A stretch of 10,345 nt of DNA from Reyranella sp. (GTDB lineage: Bacteria > Pseudomonadota > Alphaproteobacteria > Reyranellales > Reyranellaceae), in the NCBI GenBank assembly GCA_030679805.1, contig JAUXST010000156.1:1-10345 (forward strand). The letters are read 5' to 3'. The notes under the pieces are model-generated. The model did not search any database. It was not told where the DNA came from and saw only the letters and a list, made by a program, of their open reading frames with translations. The translations under genes and the position numbers were made by a program. Below, in pieces: positions 1 to 8,282 of this stretch; within the stretch, counting starts at the first letter, position 1; each line of letters begins with the position of its first letter.

Positions 1-372
1 GTCGAAATTCCTGGTCTCGGCCAGATACTTGGCCGCGCCCAGCAGCATCACGGTGTGGCCGTCGTGGCCGCAGGCGTGCATTTTGCCCGCGATCGTCGAC
101 TTGTGGTCGAAGTCGTTGGTCTCGTGGACATCGAGCGCGTCCATGTCGGCGCGCAACCCGATCGCCCGCTTCGACGTGCCCGACCGCAGCACGCCCACCA
201 CGCCGGTCTTGGCCAGGCCGCGATGAACTTCCAGCCCAAAGGACTTCAGCTTTTCGGCGACGACGTCGGCCGTCCGCACTTCCTCGAAGGCCGTCTCGGG
301 ATGACTGTGGATGTCATGCCGCCAAGCGGTCATGTCCTTGTGAAACGACGCAATGCGGTTGATGACCGGCAT
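1..372 (-). CDS. M20-family amidohydrolase (hippurate hydrolase / N-acyl amino acid amidohydrolase type), N-terminal part
   Basis: The first 124 residues of a metal-dependent amidohydrolase are present; the C-terminal part lies beyond the left edge. Family members hydrolyse an amide bond of N-acylated amino acids or small peptides in the cytoplasm. Visible motifs are WRHDIHSHPE near residue 17, GLRADMDAL at 72-80, and HACGHDGHT at 99-107. The last contains the Cys and His residues that bind the metal pair in this family (M20D: HipO, AmhX, IAA-amino acid hydrolases). The ATG at 372 is supported by GGAGAG at 378-383 with five bases of spacing, and the protein begins at the normal place for the family. 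It is the last visible gene of the transporter operon, 113 bases after the second ATPase gene, so its substrate is probably what the importer brings in. Exact specificity cannot be read from this fragment. Confidence 0.9.
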   Translation of the reverse strand, partial: MPVINRIASFHKDMTAWRHDIHSHPETAFEEVRTADVVAEKLKSFGLEVHRGLAKTGVVGVLRSGTSKRAIGLRADMDALDVHETNDFDHKSTIAGKMHACGHDGHTVMLLGAAKYLAETRNFD

Positions 373-485
373 CCATACTCTCCAACGGATAAGGTGGCGG
401 ATCGTACGGGAGCCTCATGACGGGTCAAGCACGCTCGTCATGCGCCCCTGCACACCAGAGTCTCTGCAACAAGTCTGCCAGTCCG

Positions 486-1518
<1,033 letters not shown>

Positions 1519-1526
<8 letters not shown>

Positions 1527-2541
1527 CGACCGTCTCCTTCGGGATCGGCACGCCGACGCCGCCGCGGTCGTGCAGCCAGCAGGCGGCACGGCTGGTGCCG
1601 GCGGCCATCAGGTCCGGGCGTTCGACCAGGCACCGGCTTCCCCGCTCGGTGCAGCGCGGGTTGAAGGCGCAGCCCTTGGGGATTTCGGTCAGCCTCGGCA
1701 TGGCGCCGTCGATCTGGGTCAACCGCTCGGTACGGACGCCCAGGCTCGGGATCGAGCCCATGAGGCCCTTGGTGTAGGGATGCTTGGCGTGCTTGACCAC
1801 GTCGCGCACCGGCCCGATCTCGGCGATCCGCCCGGCATACATCACGGCGACGCGGTCGGCGGTCTCGGCGATCACGCCCATGTCGTGCGTGACCAGCATC
1901 ACCGCGGTGCCATGCTCGCGGCAGAGCCGCTTCAAGAGCGCGATGATCTGCGCCTGGATCGACACGTCGAGCGCCGTCGTGGGCTCGTCGGCCACGATCA
2001 GCCGCGGCCCGGCGCAGAGCGCCAGCGCAATGACCACACGCTGGCGCATGCCGCCCGAAAACTGGTGCGGATAGTGGTCGATGCGGCTCTCGGCGCCCGG
2101 AATGCCGACCTCCTTCAGGAGGCCGAGCGCCCGCGTCCGGGCCTCGGCGGCCGACAGCGGCAGATGGGTCTGGATGGTCTCGACGAGCTGGCGGCCGATC
2201 GAATAGAGCGGATTGAGGCTGGTCAGCGGATCCTGGAAGATGGCGCCGATGCGCGCGCCGCGCACCTTGCGCATCTCCTCGTAGGGCAGGTTGTCGATGC
2301 GCCGGCCCTCCAGGCGGATCTCGCCGCCGGCGATGCGTCCCGGCGGTTCGAGCAGGCCGATGATGGCGTTGCCGGTCAACGACTTGCCGGCGCCAGATTC
2401 GCCCACCACGCCCAGCACCTCGCCCGGCGCGATGTCGAACGACACGTCGTCGACCGCCAGCAGGGTGCCGCGGCGGGTCGGGAACTCGACGCGGAGGTTC
2501 TTGACCTCGAGTAGCGGCGGATTGTTGGACGGACTCGCCAT
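1519..2541 (-). CDS. Oligopeptide/dipeptide-type ABC transporter ATP-binding protein (DppD/OppD-like)
   Basis: This is the partner ATPase of the importer (340 aa). It shows Walker A GESGAGKS at 47-54, Q-loop IFQDPLTSLNP at 101-111, signature FSGGMRQR at 161-168, Walker B LIVADEPTTALD at 181-192, and switch His219 in VTHD. The oligopeptide C-terminal domain begins at KHPYTKGLMGSIP (253-265), with cysteines at 291, 297, 304 and 321. I start it at the ATG at 2541 (MASPSNNPPLLEV). The frame stays open for 33 more codons upstream, but those codons read through the arm of an inverted repeat (MSSRAERGIF...), which is not family-like. No strong Shine-Dalgarno is visible before 2541. It follows the second permease gene after 132 bases and overlaps the next ATPase gene by eight bases. 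D/F ATPases normally form a heterodimer, and both look catalytically competent here. Confidence 0.94.
1534..1539 (-). promoter_or_regulatory. Ribosome binding site deciding the start of the second ATPase gene
   Basis: AAGGAG on the minus strand, seven bases before the ATG at 1526 and inside the end of the upstream ATPase gene. It fixes the start and rules out the 21-residue N-terminal extension (from 1589) that an open-reading-frame call would give. Confidence 0.75.
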
Positions 2542-2570
2542 CAGCGCACCCGTGTCGCCCAAGACACCGA

Positions 2571-2639
2571 TGTCATCCCGAGCGGAGCGAGGGATCTTTG
2601 CTCGGTCACGAAAGATCCCTCGCTCCGCTCGGGATGACA
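2571..2639. repeat. Perfect 29-bp inverted repeat with 11-base loop, inside the transporter operon
   Basis: The left arm is 2571-2599, the loop 2600-2610 and the right arm 2611-2639. The arms begin tgtcatcccgagcggagcga and are exact reverse complements over all 29 bases. The element sits in the 132-base gap between the second permease and first ATPase genes. It would form a very stable hairpin in the transcript, but no run of T follows it on either strand, so it does not look like a simple intrinsic terminator. It resembles the dispersed intergenic palindromes whose false translation gives SSRAERGI, which I recall from various high-GC genomes. It could be a small non-autonomous mobile repeat, an mRNA-stability element, or both. 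The arms are seen directly; the role is inferred. Confidence 0.9.
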
Positions 2640-2673
2640 AACATGCTGTGGTGGCGACTGGGAGTCATTCTTC

Positions 2674-3606
2674 TCATCTCAATTTCGGATTGAGCGCATC
2701 GCGCAGCCAGTCGCCCAGCAGGTTCACCGCCAGACCGAGGGCCGCCAGCGTGACGCCGGGAAACACCGTGATCCACCAGTCGCCGGACTGCAGCACCTCG
2801 TTGCCGAGACGGATCAGCGTCCCGAGCGAGGGCTCGGTCGACGGCAGGCCGACGCCGAGGAACGACAGCGTCGCCTCGGTGATGACGGCGAGGCCGAGAT
2901 TGAGTGTGGCGATCACCAGCACCGGCCCGGTGACGTTAGGCAGCACGTGACGCACCATGATCAAGAGTGGCGACAGGCCGATCACGCGCGCCGCCTGCAC
3001 GTACTCCTTGTTCCTCTCGACCATGACCGAGCCGCGCACGGTCCGGGCGTAGCTCACCCAGAAGGAAAGTCCGATGGCGCCGACGACGACGAAGATCGCG
3101 ATCTCGTCATGGCGCTTCACCGAGATGATGCCGCGCACCACGCCGTCGATCAGCAGTGCCACCAGGATCGCCGGGAAGGTGAGCTGGACGTCGGCCACGC
3201 GCATGATCACGGCGTCGACCGCGCCGCCGAAATAGCCGCTGACCAGGCCGAGCGCTATGCCCAGCACCATCGCCACGGCCACCGCGGCGAGGCTCACGAC
3301 CAGGGACAACCGGGTGCCGTACATGATGGAGGACAGCACGTCGCGGCCCTGATCGTCGGTTCCGAGCGGAAAGGCCCAGTCGCCGTCGGGAGAGATCAGC
3401 ACCGGCGGTTTCAACCCGTCGCTCAGACTGAGGGTCGCCGGATCGAACGGCGTGTGCGGCGCCAGGATCGGCGAGAGAAAGGCCAGCGCCACGATCAGGA
3501 TTGTGGCGACGGCCGCGGCCACGGTCATCGGCGAGGACTTGAAGCTCCACCAGACGTCGCTGTCGGCCACCCGATGCAGCCAGCCGGAACCACCCGATGC
3601 TGCCAT
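2674..3606 (-). CDS. ABC transporter permease, DppC/OppC-like
   Basis: Inner-membrane channel subunit of the importer (310 aa). It has a short cytoplasmic N-terminus, a first membrane helix at about 27-49, and a periplasmic segment containing FPLGTDDQGRDVLSSIMYGTR (79-99), which is highly typical of DppC. Further helices follow at about 101-125, 142-160, 168-188, 224-248 and 279-298. The EAA loop that contacts the ATPase is EYVQAARVIGLSPLLIMVRH at 201-220, followed by VLPN. The ATG at 3606 lies one base after the stop of the first permease gene (TGAGATG), a tight coupling that favours it over the in-frame GTG at 3636. The protein ends in NPKLR, as these proteins usually do. Confidence 0.94.
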   Translation of the reverse strand: MAASGGSGWLHRVADSDVWWSFKSSPMTVAAAVATILIVALAFLSPILAPHTPFDPATLSLSDGLKPPVLISPDGDWAFPLGTDDQGRDVLSSIMYGTRLSLVVSLAAVAVAMVLGIALGLVSGYFGGAVDAVIMRVADVQLTFPAILVALLIDGVVRGIISVKRHDEIAIFVVVGAIGLSFWVSYARTVRGSVMVERNKEYVQAARVIGLSPLLIMVRHVLPNVTGPVLVIATLNLGLAVITEATLSFLGVGLPSTEPSLGTLIRLGNEVLQSGDWWITVFPGVTLAALGLAVNLLGDWLRDALNPKLR

Positions 3607-3607
3607 C

Positions 3608-4600
3608 TCAGTGTCCCGCCACGCGCGCCCCGCCACCCTGGCTGCGCAGGCGCGGATCGACGGCGAAGTAGAGAAGATCGACGATGAGGTTGATCAGGAC
3701 GAAGAAGAGCCCGATCAGCAGCAGGTAGGCCGCCATCACCGGGATGTCGGAGAACTGCACCGACTGGATGAAGAGCTGGCCGACGCCCGGCCAGGCGAAC
3801 ACCGTCTCGGTGACGACGGCGAAGGCGATCAGGCTGCCGAGCTGCAGGCCGGCGACGGTGATCACCGGCACCAGCGTGTTCTTAAGCGCGTGGCCGAAGT
3901 TGATCGCCCGGTTGGTGAGGCCGCGGGCGCGCGCGAACTTGATGTAGTCGGTGCGCATCACCTCGAGCATCTCCGACCGCACCAGGCGCATGATCAGGGT
4001 GAGCTGGAACAGGCCGAGCGTGATGGCCGGCAGGATCAGCGCCTTGAGCCCGGACCAGGTCAGGAAATTGGTCGTCCACCAGCCGACATGGACAGTGTCA
4101 CCGCGGCCAAAGGACGGCAGCCAGTGCAGCATCACGGCAAAGACCAGGATCAGCAGGATGCCGATCAGGAAGGTCGGCAGCGAGATGCCGATCAGGGAGA
4201 CCGCCTGCAGGAGCCGACTCGACCAATGCCGTGGATAGAGGCCGGTGTAGACCCCCATCGGCACGCCGACGAAGAGCACGAACACGGCCGCACAGAGCGA
4301 AAGTTCGAGAGTCGCCGGCACGCGTTCCAGGATCAGGCGACCGACCGGCTCCGAGGTGCGGTAGGACAGGCCGAAGTTGCCGCGGGCGGCATTGCCGATG
4401 AAACGCAGGAACTGGATGGGCGCGGGATCGTTGAGGCCGAGCTTTTCGCGCAGCTGCTCGCGCTCCTCCATGGTCGTGTCCTGGCCCACCATCGCGTTGA
4501 TGGGATCGCCGACGTAGCGGAACAGGGAAAAGGCGACCAATCCGACCGCCACGAGCACGGCGATCGATTGCAGGATTCGTCTCAGGATGAATGCGAGCAT
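3608..4600 (-). CDS. ABC transporter permease, DppB/OppB-like
   Basis: First inner-membrane channel subunit (330 aa, normal length). Helix 1 (about 8-28) starts right after the MLAFILRRILQ N-terminus typical of DppB. The periplasmic part carries EEREQLREKLGLNDP (45-59) and FGLSYRTSEPV (76-86), both family hallmarks. Further helices lie at about 98-120, 130-158, 187-205, 243-266 and 287-312. The EAA loop is DYIKFARARGLTNRAINFGH at 218-237, ending ALKNTLVPV. It closes with DPRLR, followed by a short Gly/Arg-rich tail. The ATG at 4600 is chosen by family alignment; the open frame extends 60 codons further up, but only through the hairpin and the end of the binding-protein gene. No good Shine-Dalgarno is seen before 4600. 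Confidence 0.94.
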   Translation of the reverse strand: MLAFILRRILQSIAVLVAVGLVAFSLFRYVGDPINAMVGQDTTMEEREQLREKLGLNDPAPIQFLRFIGNAARGNFGLSYRTSEPVGRLILERVPATLELSLCAAVFVLFVGVPMGVYTGLYPRHWSSRLLQAVSLIGISLPTFLIGILLILVFAVMLHWLPSFGRGDTVHVGWWTTNFLTWSGLKALILPAITLGLFQLTLIMRLVRSEMLEVMRTDYIKFARARGLTNRAINFGHALKNTLVPVITVAGLQLGSLIAFAVVTETVFAWPGVGQLFIQSVQFSDIPVMAAYLLLIGLFFVLINLIVDLLYFAVDPRLRSQGGGARVAGH

Positions 4601-4653
4601 TTGTGTCGGCTGATCCGGTGGCAGGCCTAGCAGGAAAGCTGCCAAAACGGAAC

Positions 4654-4686
4654 CGGCCCCGGTTGCAGGTCCTGCAACCGGGGCCG
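4654..4686 (-). terminator. Strong 16-bp hairpin after the solute-binding protein gene; likely partial terminator or 3' stabiliser
   Basis: The arms 4654-4669 and 4671-4686 (cggccccggttgcagg and its exact complement) flank a single base, so the real loop will open a few pairs. It lies 15 bases after the stop of the solute-binding protein gene and 53 bases before the first permease. On the minus strand it is followed by GTTCCGTTTTGG, an interrupted T stretch. Hairpins at this place are common in binding-protein operons: they protect the upstream message or lower read-through, so the periplasmic protein is made in excess over the membrane parts. The structure is seen directly; its effect is inferred. 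Confidence 0.65.
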
Positions 4687-4701
4687 ATTTGGGATGTGTC
4701 G

Positions 4702-6315
4702 CTACTTCACGGTGACGAAGCGCAGCGGGAAGCTGTTGTCGGCGAGCTGCACAAGGTCGATGTTCTTGCGCGCCGCCCACACGACCGCCTGCTGATGCAG
4801 GGGGATGTAGGCGAAATCGTCGACATAGAGCTTCGTGGCTTCCTTGATCATGGCGTCGCGCTTGGCCTTGTCGGTCTCCTGCTCCATGGCGTCGGCCAGC
4901 TTGTCGAGCGCCGGGTTAGAGTAGCCGCCGGCGTTGAACTGACCCTTCTTGGTCGCCTTGTTCGGGGTCTGGATCAGCGCCTCGAAGACGTTGTGGACGT
5001 CGTAGGTCTGGGCCGGCGACCAGCCCAGCATGTAGAAGCTGGTCTCGCCCGGTGACAGGTCGGCTTTGCGCAGGATCTTGGCGAAGTAGAGGTTGCGGGT
5101 CTGGGCCCGCAGATTCACCTTCACACCGATCTTGGCGAGCATCGCCACGACGGCCTGGCAGATCTTTTCGTCGTTGACGTAGCGATCGTTGGGGCAGTCC
5201 ATCCCGGTTTCGAAGCCGTTGGGATAGCCCGCATCAGCCAGCATCTTCTTGGCCTCTTCCGGCTTGAGCAGCGCCGGGCGCTTGTCGAGATCCTTCATGT
5301 AGCCGTTGATGCCCGGCGCCACCATCAGTTCGGTCGGGAAAGATTGGCCGCGCATCACGGTGCGCTTGATCGCATCGACGTCGATCGAGCGGTGGATGGC
5401 CTCGCGCACCTTCTTGTCCTTGAACGGGTTCTTGCCTTTGACGTTCGACTCGAGCAGCTCCGGCCGCTCCTGGTCGAAGCCGAGGAACACGACGCGCGTC
5501 TCCGGGCCTTCCAGCACCTTGACGTTGGCGTCCTTCTTGAGGCTTTCGGTGTCGGCCGGCGGGACCTCGTAGGTCATGTCGATGTCGCCCGCCTTGAGCG
5601 CGGCGACGCGGGTCGCGGGATTGGCCACCGGCGTGAAGATAACCTCGGTCAGATTGTGCGTGGGCTTGTCCCACCAGTTGGGATTGTTGACGAGGACCGT
5701 CTTTTCGCCGGCACGCCGCTCCTTGAGGATGAATGGGCCGGTGCCCATGGCGTTGCGGGTGGCGAAATTCTCCTCGTTCTTGGTCATGTCGGCGGAGTTG
5801 ACCGCATTGTTCTTCTCGGCCCACGCCTTGGACATCATGGCGATTGCCGCCCATTTGTCGGCCAGCAGCGGATCGGGATACTTCGTCGTCACCTCGACGC
5901 GCAGGTCGCCCGCCTTCTTGATCTCCTTCACCGAGACGAAGTTGCTGCCCATGTTCGAGCCGGGACCGTTGGCACGATTGAGCGAGAACACGACATCGTC
6001 GGCGGTGAACGGAGTGCCGTCGTGGAACTTCACGCCCGGGCGGATGTCGAAGAACCAGGTCGTCGGGTTGGTCTGGCCCCACTTCGTCGCCAACGCCGGC
6101 TCAAGCTTCAGATCCTTGTCGCGGCGGATCAGCGGGTCATAGATGTTCGAGTTGAAGGTCAGGAGGAACGTCTCCTGGCGCGCATAGGGATCCATCGAAC
6201 TCACGTCGCCCGAATTGGCCCACTTGAATGTCTTGGCGTCAGCCGCGGTGGCGGCCGACAGTCCGGCGCAGACGACGGCCGCCAGCGCCAAGGAATGCCT
6301 GAAACTGAAGTTCAT
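4702..6315 (-). CDS. ABC transporter solute-binding protein, family 5 (peptide/nickel/opine type), periplasmic
   Basis: A 537-residue extracytoplasmic receptor that captures the substrate and delivers it to the permease pair. A Sec signal peptide is clear: a short charged start (MNFSFRHS), a hydrophobic core, and a probable cleavage after ATAADA near residue 27. The mature part shows the family-5 signature: DPLIRRDKDLKLEPALATKW (60-79) and RPGVKFHDGTPFTADDVVFS (92-111), followed by the usual two-lobe sequence to the C-terminus. There is no lipobox, so it should be soluble in the periplasm. The start at 6315 is preferred to the in-frame ATG at 6330 because AAGGGG lies six bases before it. It is the first gene of the importer operon, upstream of both permeases and both ATPases. 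Family-5 receptors bind di-/oligopeptides, opines, glutathione, nickel chelates or cello-oligomers; the ligand cannot be told here. Confidence 0.95.
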   Translation of the reverse strand: MNFSFRHSLALAAVVCAGLSAATAADAKTFKWANSGDVSSMDPYARQETFLLTFNSNIYDPLIRRDKDLKLEPALATKWGQTNPTTWFFDIRPGVKFHDGTPFTADDVVFSLNRANGPGSNMGSNFVSVKEIKKAGDLRVEVTTKYPDPLLADKWAAIAMMSKAWAEKNNAVNSADMTKNEENFATRNAMGTGPFILKERRAGEKTVLVNNPNWWDKPTHNLTEVIFTPVANPATRVAALKAGDIDMTYEVPPADTESLKKDANVKVLEGPETRVVFLGFDQERPELLESNVKGKNPFKDKKVREAIHRSIDVDAIKRTVMRGQSFPTELMVAPGINGYMKDLDKRPALLKPEEAKKMLADAGYPNGFETGMDCPNDRYVNDEKICQAVVAMLAKIGVKVNLRAQTRNLYFAKILRKADLSPGETSFYMLGWSPAQTYDVHNVFEALIQTPNKATKKGQFNAGGYSNPALDKLADAMEQETDKAKRDAMIKEATKLYVDDFAYIPLHQQAVVWAARKNIDLVQLADNSFPLRFVTVK

Positions 6316-6379
6316 CTTGTACCCCTTCATGCGCGCCCCACGCGAGCCGCTAGCGTGACGGCCTCCCCGACTGCCGAGC

Positions 6380-6395
6380 TATGCGTGGGCGCATA
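6380..6395. promoter_or_regulatory. Operator-like palindrome TATGCG-tggg-CGCATA
   Basis: A perfect 6-bp inverted repeat with a four-base centre lies in the spacer between the divergent transporter and aminotransferase genes. It falls about 30-45 bases downstream of the expected start point of the candidate transporter promoter, within the 5' untranslated leader. It could bind a dimeric repressor or form a small RNA hairpin. On the minus strand it is preceded by a tandem GTGCAAC GTGCAAA (about 6400-6413). I do not recognise the regulator. Confidence 0.4.
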
Positions 6396-6432
6396 CCTTT
6401 TTGCACGTTGCACCGCCTCTGCGAGCCCGTCA

Positions 6433-6460
6433 ATTGTACAAAAAATTTGCATGGTGACAG
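6433..6460 (-). promoter_or_regulatory. Candidate sigma-70-type promoter for the transporter operon
   Basis: On the minus strand, CTGTCA (6460-6455) and TACAAT (6438-6433) are separated by 16 bases. They match TTGACA at four of six and TATAAT at five of six positions. The AT-rich stretch here stands out from the GC-rich surroundings. The leader to the binding-protein start would be about 110 bases. The -10 overlaps an 8-bp palindrome TTGTACAA (6434-6441). No equally good promoter is seen on the plus strand for the aminotransferase. This is pattern matching by eye. Confidence 0.4.
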
Positions 6461-6523
6461 AGGGTGCACATAGGTCTGAGCAAGGTTAATGTAGCTTATT
6501 CATAGTCTTGTGCAGGTGTCCCC

Positions 6524-7933
6524 ATGAACGACGTTTCTCGCAGCTTTCGCGGCAATTCCAACGCCGCGCGCGACATCGCCCATCACCTGCACCCCTACAC
6601 GAACTTCAAGAAGCATGAAGCCACGGGCCCGCTCACGATCGTGCGCGGTCGCGGCGTCTACGTGATGGACGACGACGGCAAGGAATACATCGAGGGCATG
6701 GCCGGCCTCTGGTCGGCGGCGCTGGGCTTCAGCAACGAGCGCCTGGCCACCGTGGCCTACGAGCAGATGAAGCAGCTGCCATTCTATCATGCCTTCAACC
6801 AGCGCAGCCACGAGCCCGCCATCAACCTCGCCGAGAAGCTGAAGTCGATGGCGCCGGTGGAGATGTCGAAGGTGTTCTTCGCCAATTCCGGCTCCGAGGC
6901 CAACGACACCGTCGTCAAGATGGTGTGGTACATGAACAACGCGCTCGGCCGGCCGCTCAAGAAGAAAATCGTCTCGCGCATCAAGGGCTACCACGGCGTC
7001 ACCGTGGCGGCGGCGAGCCTGACCGGCCTGCCCAACAACCACCGCTCCTTCGACCTGCCGATCGGCGGCATCCTGCACACGAGCTGCCCGCACTACTACC
7101 GCTTCGGCGCCGATGGCGAGAGCGAGGAGCAGTTCGCCACACGCTGCGCCGAGGAGCTCGAACAGCTCATCATCAAGGAAGGCGGCGCCGATCAGGTTGC
7201 GGCCATGATCTGCGAACCGGTGATGGGCGCCGGCGGCGTGATCGTGCCGCCCAAGGGCTACTACGAGAAGATCCAGGCCGTCTGCAAGAAGTACGACATG
7301 CTGTTCGTCGCCGACGAGGTGATCTGCGGCTTCGGACGCACCGGCAATGTCTGGGGCTGCCAGACGATGAACATCAAGCCGGACATCCTGACCTGCGCCA
7401 AGGCACTGTCGGCCTCGTTCCTGCCGATCTCGGCGGTGATGATCAACGACAAGGTCTATCAGGCGCTGATGAGCGAGAGTGACAAGATCGGCACCTGGGG
7501 CCACGGCTTCACCTACTCCGGCCATCCGGTCGCCGCCGCCGTCGCCTTGGAGGCGCAGAAGATCTACGACGAGATCGACCTGTTCGGTCACGCCAAGCGT
7601 ATGAGCCCGATCTTCCAGAAGCACATCCAGTCGTTCGCCGACCATCCGCTGGTGGGCGAGGCGATGAGCGTGGGCATGGTGGGTGCGCTCGAGATCGTGG
7701 CCGACAAGAAGACCAAGACGGCCTTCGACTTGGCCACGGTCGGCGCCGGCAATCGGGTGTCCAACCACGCCCAGGCGCGCGGCCTGTTCGTGCGCAACAT
7801 GGGCGACCGCGTCGCCATCTGCCCGCCGCTGATCATCAACGAGGCGGAACTCGCCGACCTGTTCGGCCGGCTGCGCCAGTCGTTCGACGCCGCACTGGCC
7901 GACCTCAAGTCGGAAGGCCACTTCAAGGGCTGA
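6524..7933 (+). CDS. Class III (omega) aminotransferase, PLP-dependent; putrescine/beta-alanine:pyruvate transaminase type
   Basis: A full-length 469-residue fold-type I aminotransferase that moves an amino group, usually a terminal or omega one, from an amine or amino acid to a keto acid such as pyruvate. Family marks are GLWSAALGFSNERL (61-74), the phosphate-binding segment FANSGSEAND (119-128), KGYHG (154-158) for ring stacking, FVADEVICGFGRTG (261-274) with Asp264 to the pyridine nitrogen, and CAKALSASFLPISAV (291-305) with Lys293 as the predicted Schiff-base lysine. TYSGHPVAAA (330-339) and GDRVAICPPLIINEAEL near the end also fit. The closest named families I recognise are SpuC-like putrescine-pyruvate and beta-alanine-pyruvate transaminases; short sequence motifs do not separate them. 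The ATG at 6524 has a weak AGGTG before it. The gene is divergent from the importer operon across about 208 bases and is followed closely by a small membrane protein. No key residue is missing. Confidence 0.93.
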   Translation: MNDVSRSFRGNSNAARDIAHHLHPYTNFKKHEATGPLTIVRGRGVYVMDDDGKEYIEGMAGLWSAALGFSNERLATVAYEQMKQLPFYHAFNQRSHEPAINLAEKLKSMAPVEMSKVFFANSGSEANDTVVKMVWYMNNALGRPLKKKIVSRIKGYHGVTVAAASLTGLPNNHRSFDLPIGGILHTSCPHYYRFGADGESEEQFATRCAEELEQLIIKEGGADQVAAMICEPVMGAGGVIVPPKGYYEKIQAVCKKYDMLFVADEVICGFGRTGNVWGCQTMNIKPDILTCAKALSASFLPISAVMINDKVYQALMSESDKIGTWGHGFTYSGHPVAAAVALEAQKIYDEIDLFGHAKRMSPIFQKHIQSFADHPLVGEAMSVGMVGALEIVADKKTKTAFDLATVGAGNRVSNHAQARGLFVRNMGDRVAICPPLIINEAELADLFGRLRQSFDAALADLKSEGHFKG

Positions 7934-7938
7934 GGAGG
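7933..7938 (+). promoter_or_regulatory. Ribosome binding site supporting a GTG start
   Basis: AGGAGG begins at the last base of the aminotransferase stop codon and lies nine bases before the GTG at 7948. It is the strongest Shine-Dalgarno in the window and is the main evidence that the small downstream frame is a real gene. Confidence 0.7.
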
Positions 7939-7947
7939 ACAGGCGGC

Positions 7948-8277
7948 GTGCCCCGGATCAACGGGACGCCGCCGTTCGGCACGGCACAGCGCATCCGGAC
8001 CCGGGCGATCTGGGCGGTTGCGCTGTTCACGGCCTCGCTGCCGCCGGCTTTCATCGGGTTCGGCATCGCCACCGCGACGGACGACCAGACCAACCTGGCG
8101 ATGCCGCTGGCCTTCATCTTCTGGTCCACCGGCCTCTTGTTCGCGCTGTGGGCGGCGTTTCCCACTTTGCGCTACTGGGACGGCCTGCCCGGCCCGATCC
8201 GATGGCTGGGATCGCTGCCCCTGCTCTCGGTCTCCCTGTTCCTGAGCGTCGCCCTGATCGCCATCCTGCTGGCGTAA
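7948..8277 (+). CDS. Small hypothetical membrane protein with three predicted helices
   Basis: A 109-residue protein that I do not recognise. It has a basic N-terminus (RINGTPPFGTAQRIRTR) followed by three hydrophobic stretches at about 20-40, 51-70 and 86-108. A short loop between helices 2 and 3 contains PTLRYWDGLPGPIRW. The C-terminus ends directly in the third helix. It starts at a GTG 14 bases after the aminotransferase stop, with a strong AGGAGG, so the two genes are probably co-transcribed and it may act with or near that pathway. The length, codon use and clear membrane pattern argue for a real gene. Its function is unknown; a transport or scaffold role would be guesswork. Confidence 0.75.
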   Translation: MPRINGTPPFGTAQRIRTRAIWAVALFTASLPPAFIGFGIATATDDQTNLAMPLAFIFWSTGLLFALWAAFPTLRYWDGLPGPIRWLGSLPLLSVSLFLSVALIAILLA

Positions 8278-8282
8278 GCAGG
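8265..8282. terminator. Short hairpin at the convergent gene junction (weak)
   Basis: CCTGCT (8265-8270) and AGCAGG (8277-8282) pair around a six-base loop. The stem spans the stop of the small membrane protein and ends one base before the stop of the convergent cytochrome c gene; the two genes are only five bases apart. There is no T run, so termination activity is doubtful. It is listed because nothing else at this junction could end transcription. Confidence 0.25.

Noticed and set aside
416..442. Inverted repeat catgacg / cgtcatg with a 13-base loop between the second ATPase and amidohydrolase genes
   Set aside because: The stem is only seven pairs, the loop is long and there is no T run, so it is too weak to call a terminator. 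The rest of the 113-base gap shows nothing else clear.
2542..2640. N-terminal extension of the first ATPase (MSSRAERGIF...)
   Set aside because: It reads through the arm and loop of the 29-bp inverted repeat and has no family similarity; the ATG at 2541 gives the normal N-terminus.
6428..6433. TTGACG on the minus strand as a -35 box for the transporter operon
   Set aside because: At 16-18 bases downstream there is only CAACGT or similar, a poor -10; the CTGTCA/TACAAT pair just upstream fits better.
6500..7921. A 473-codon open frame antisense to the aminotransferase
   Set aside because: It is a GC-rich shadow frame rich in His, Val, Asp and Arg with no recognisable family, while the opposite strand encodes a clear aminotransferase.
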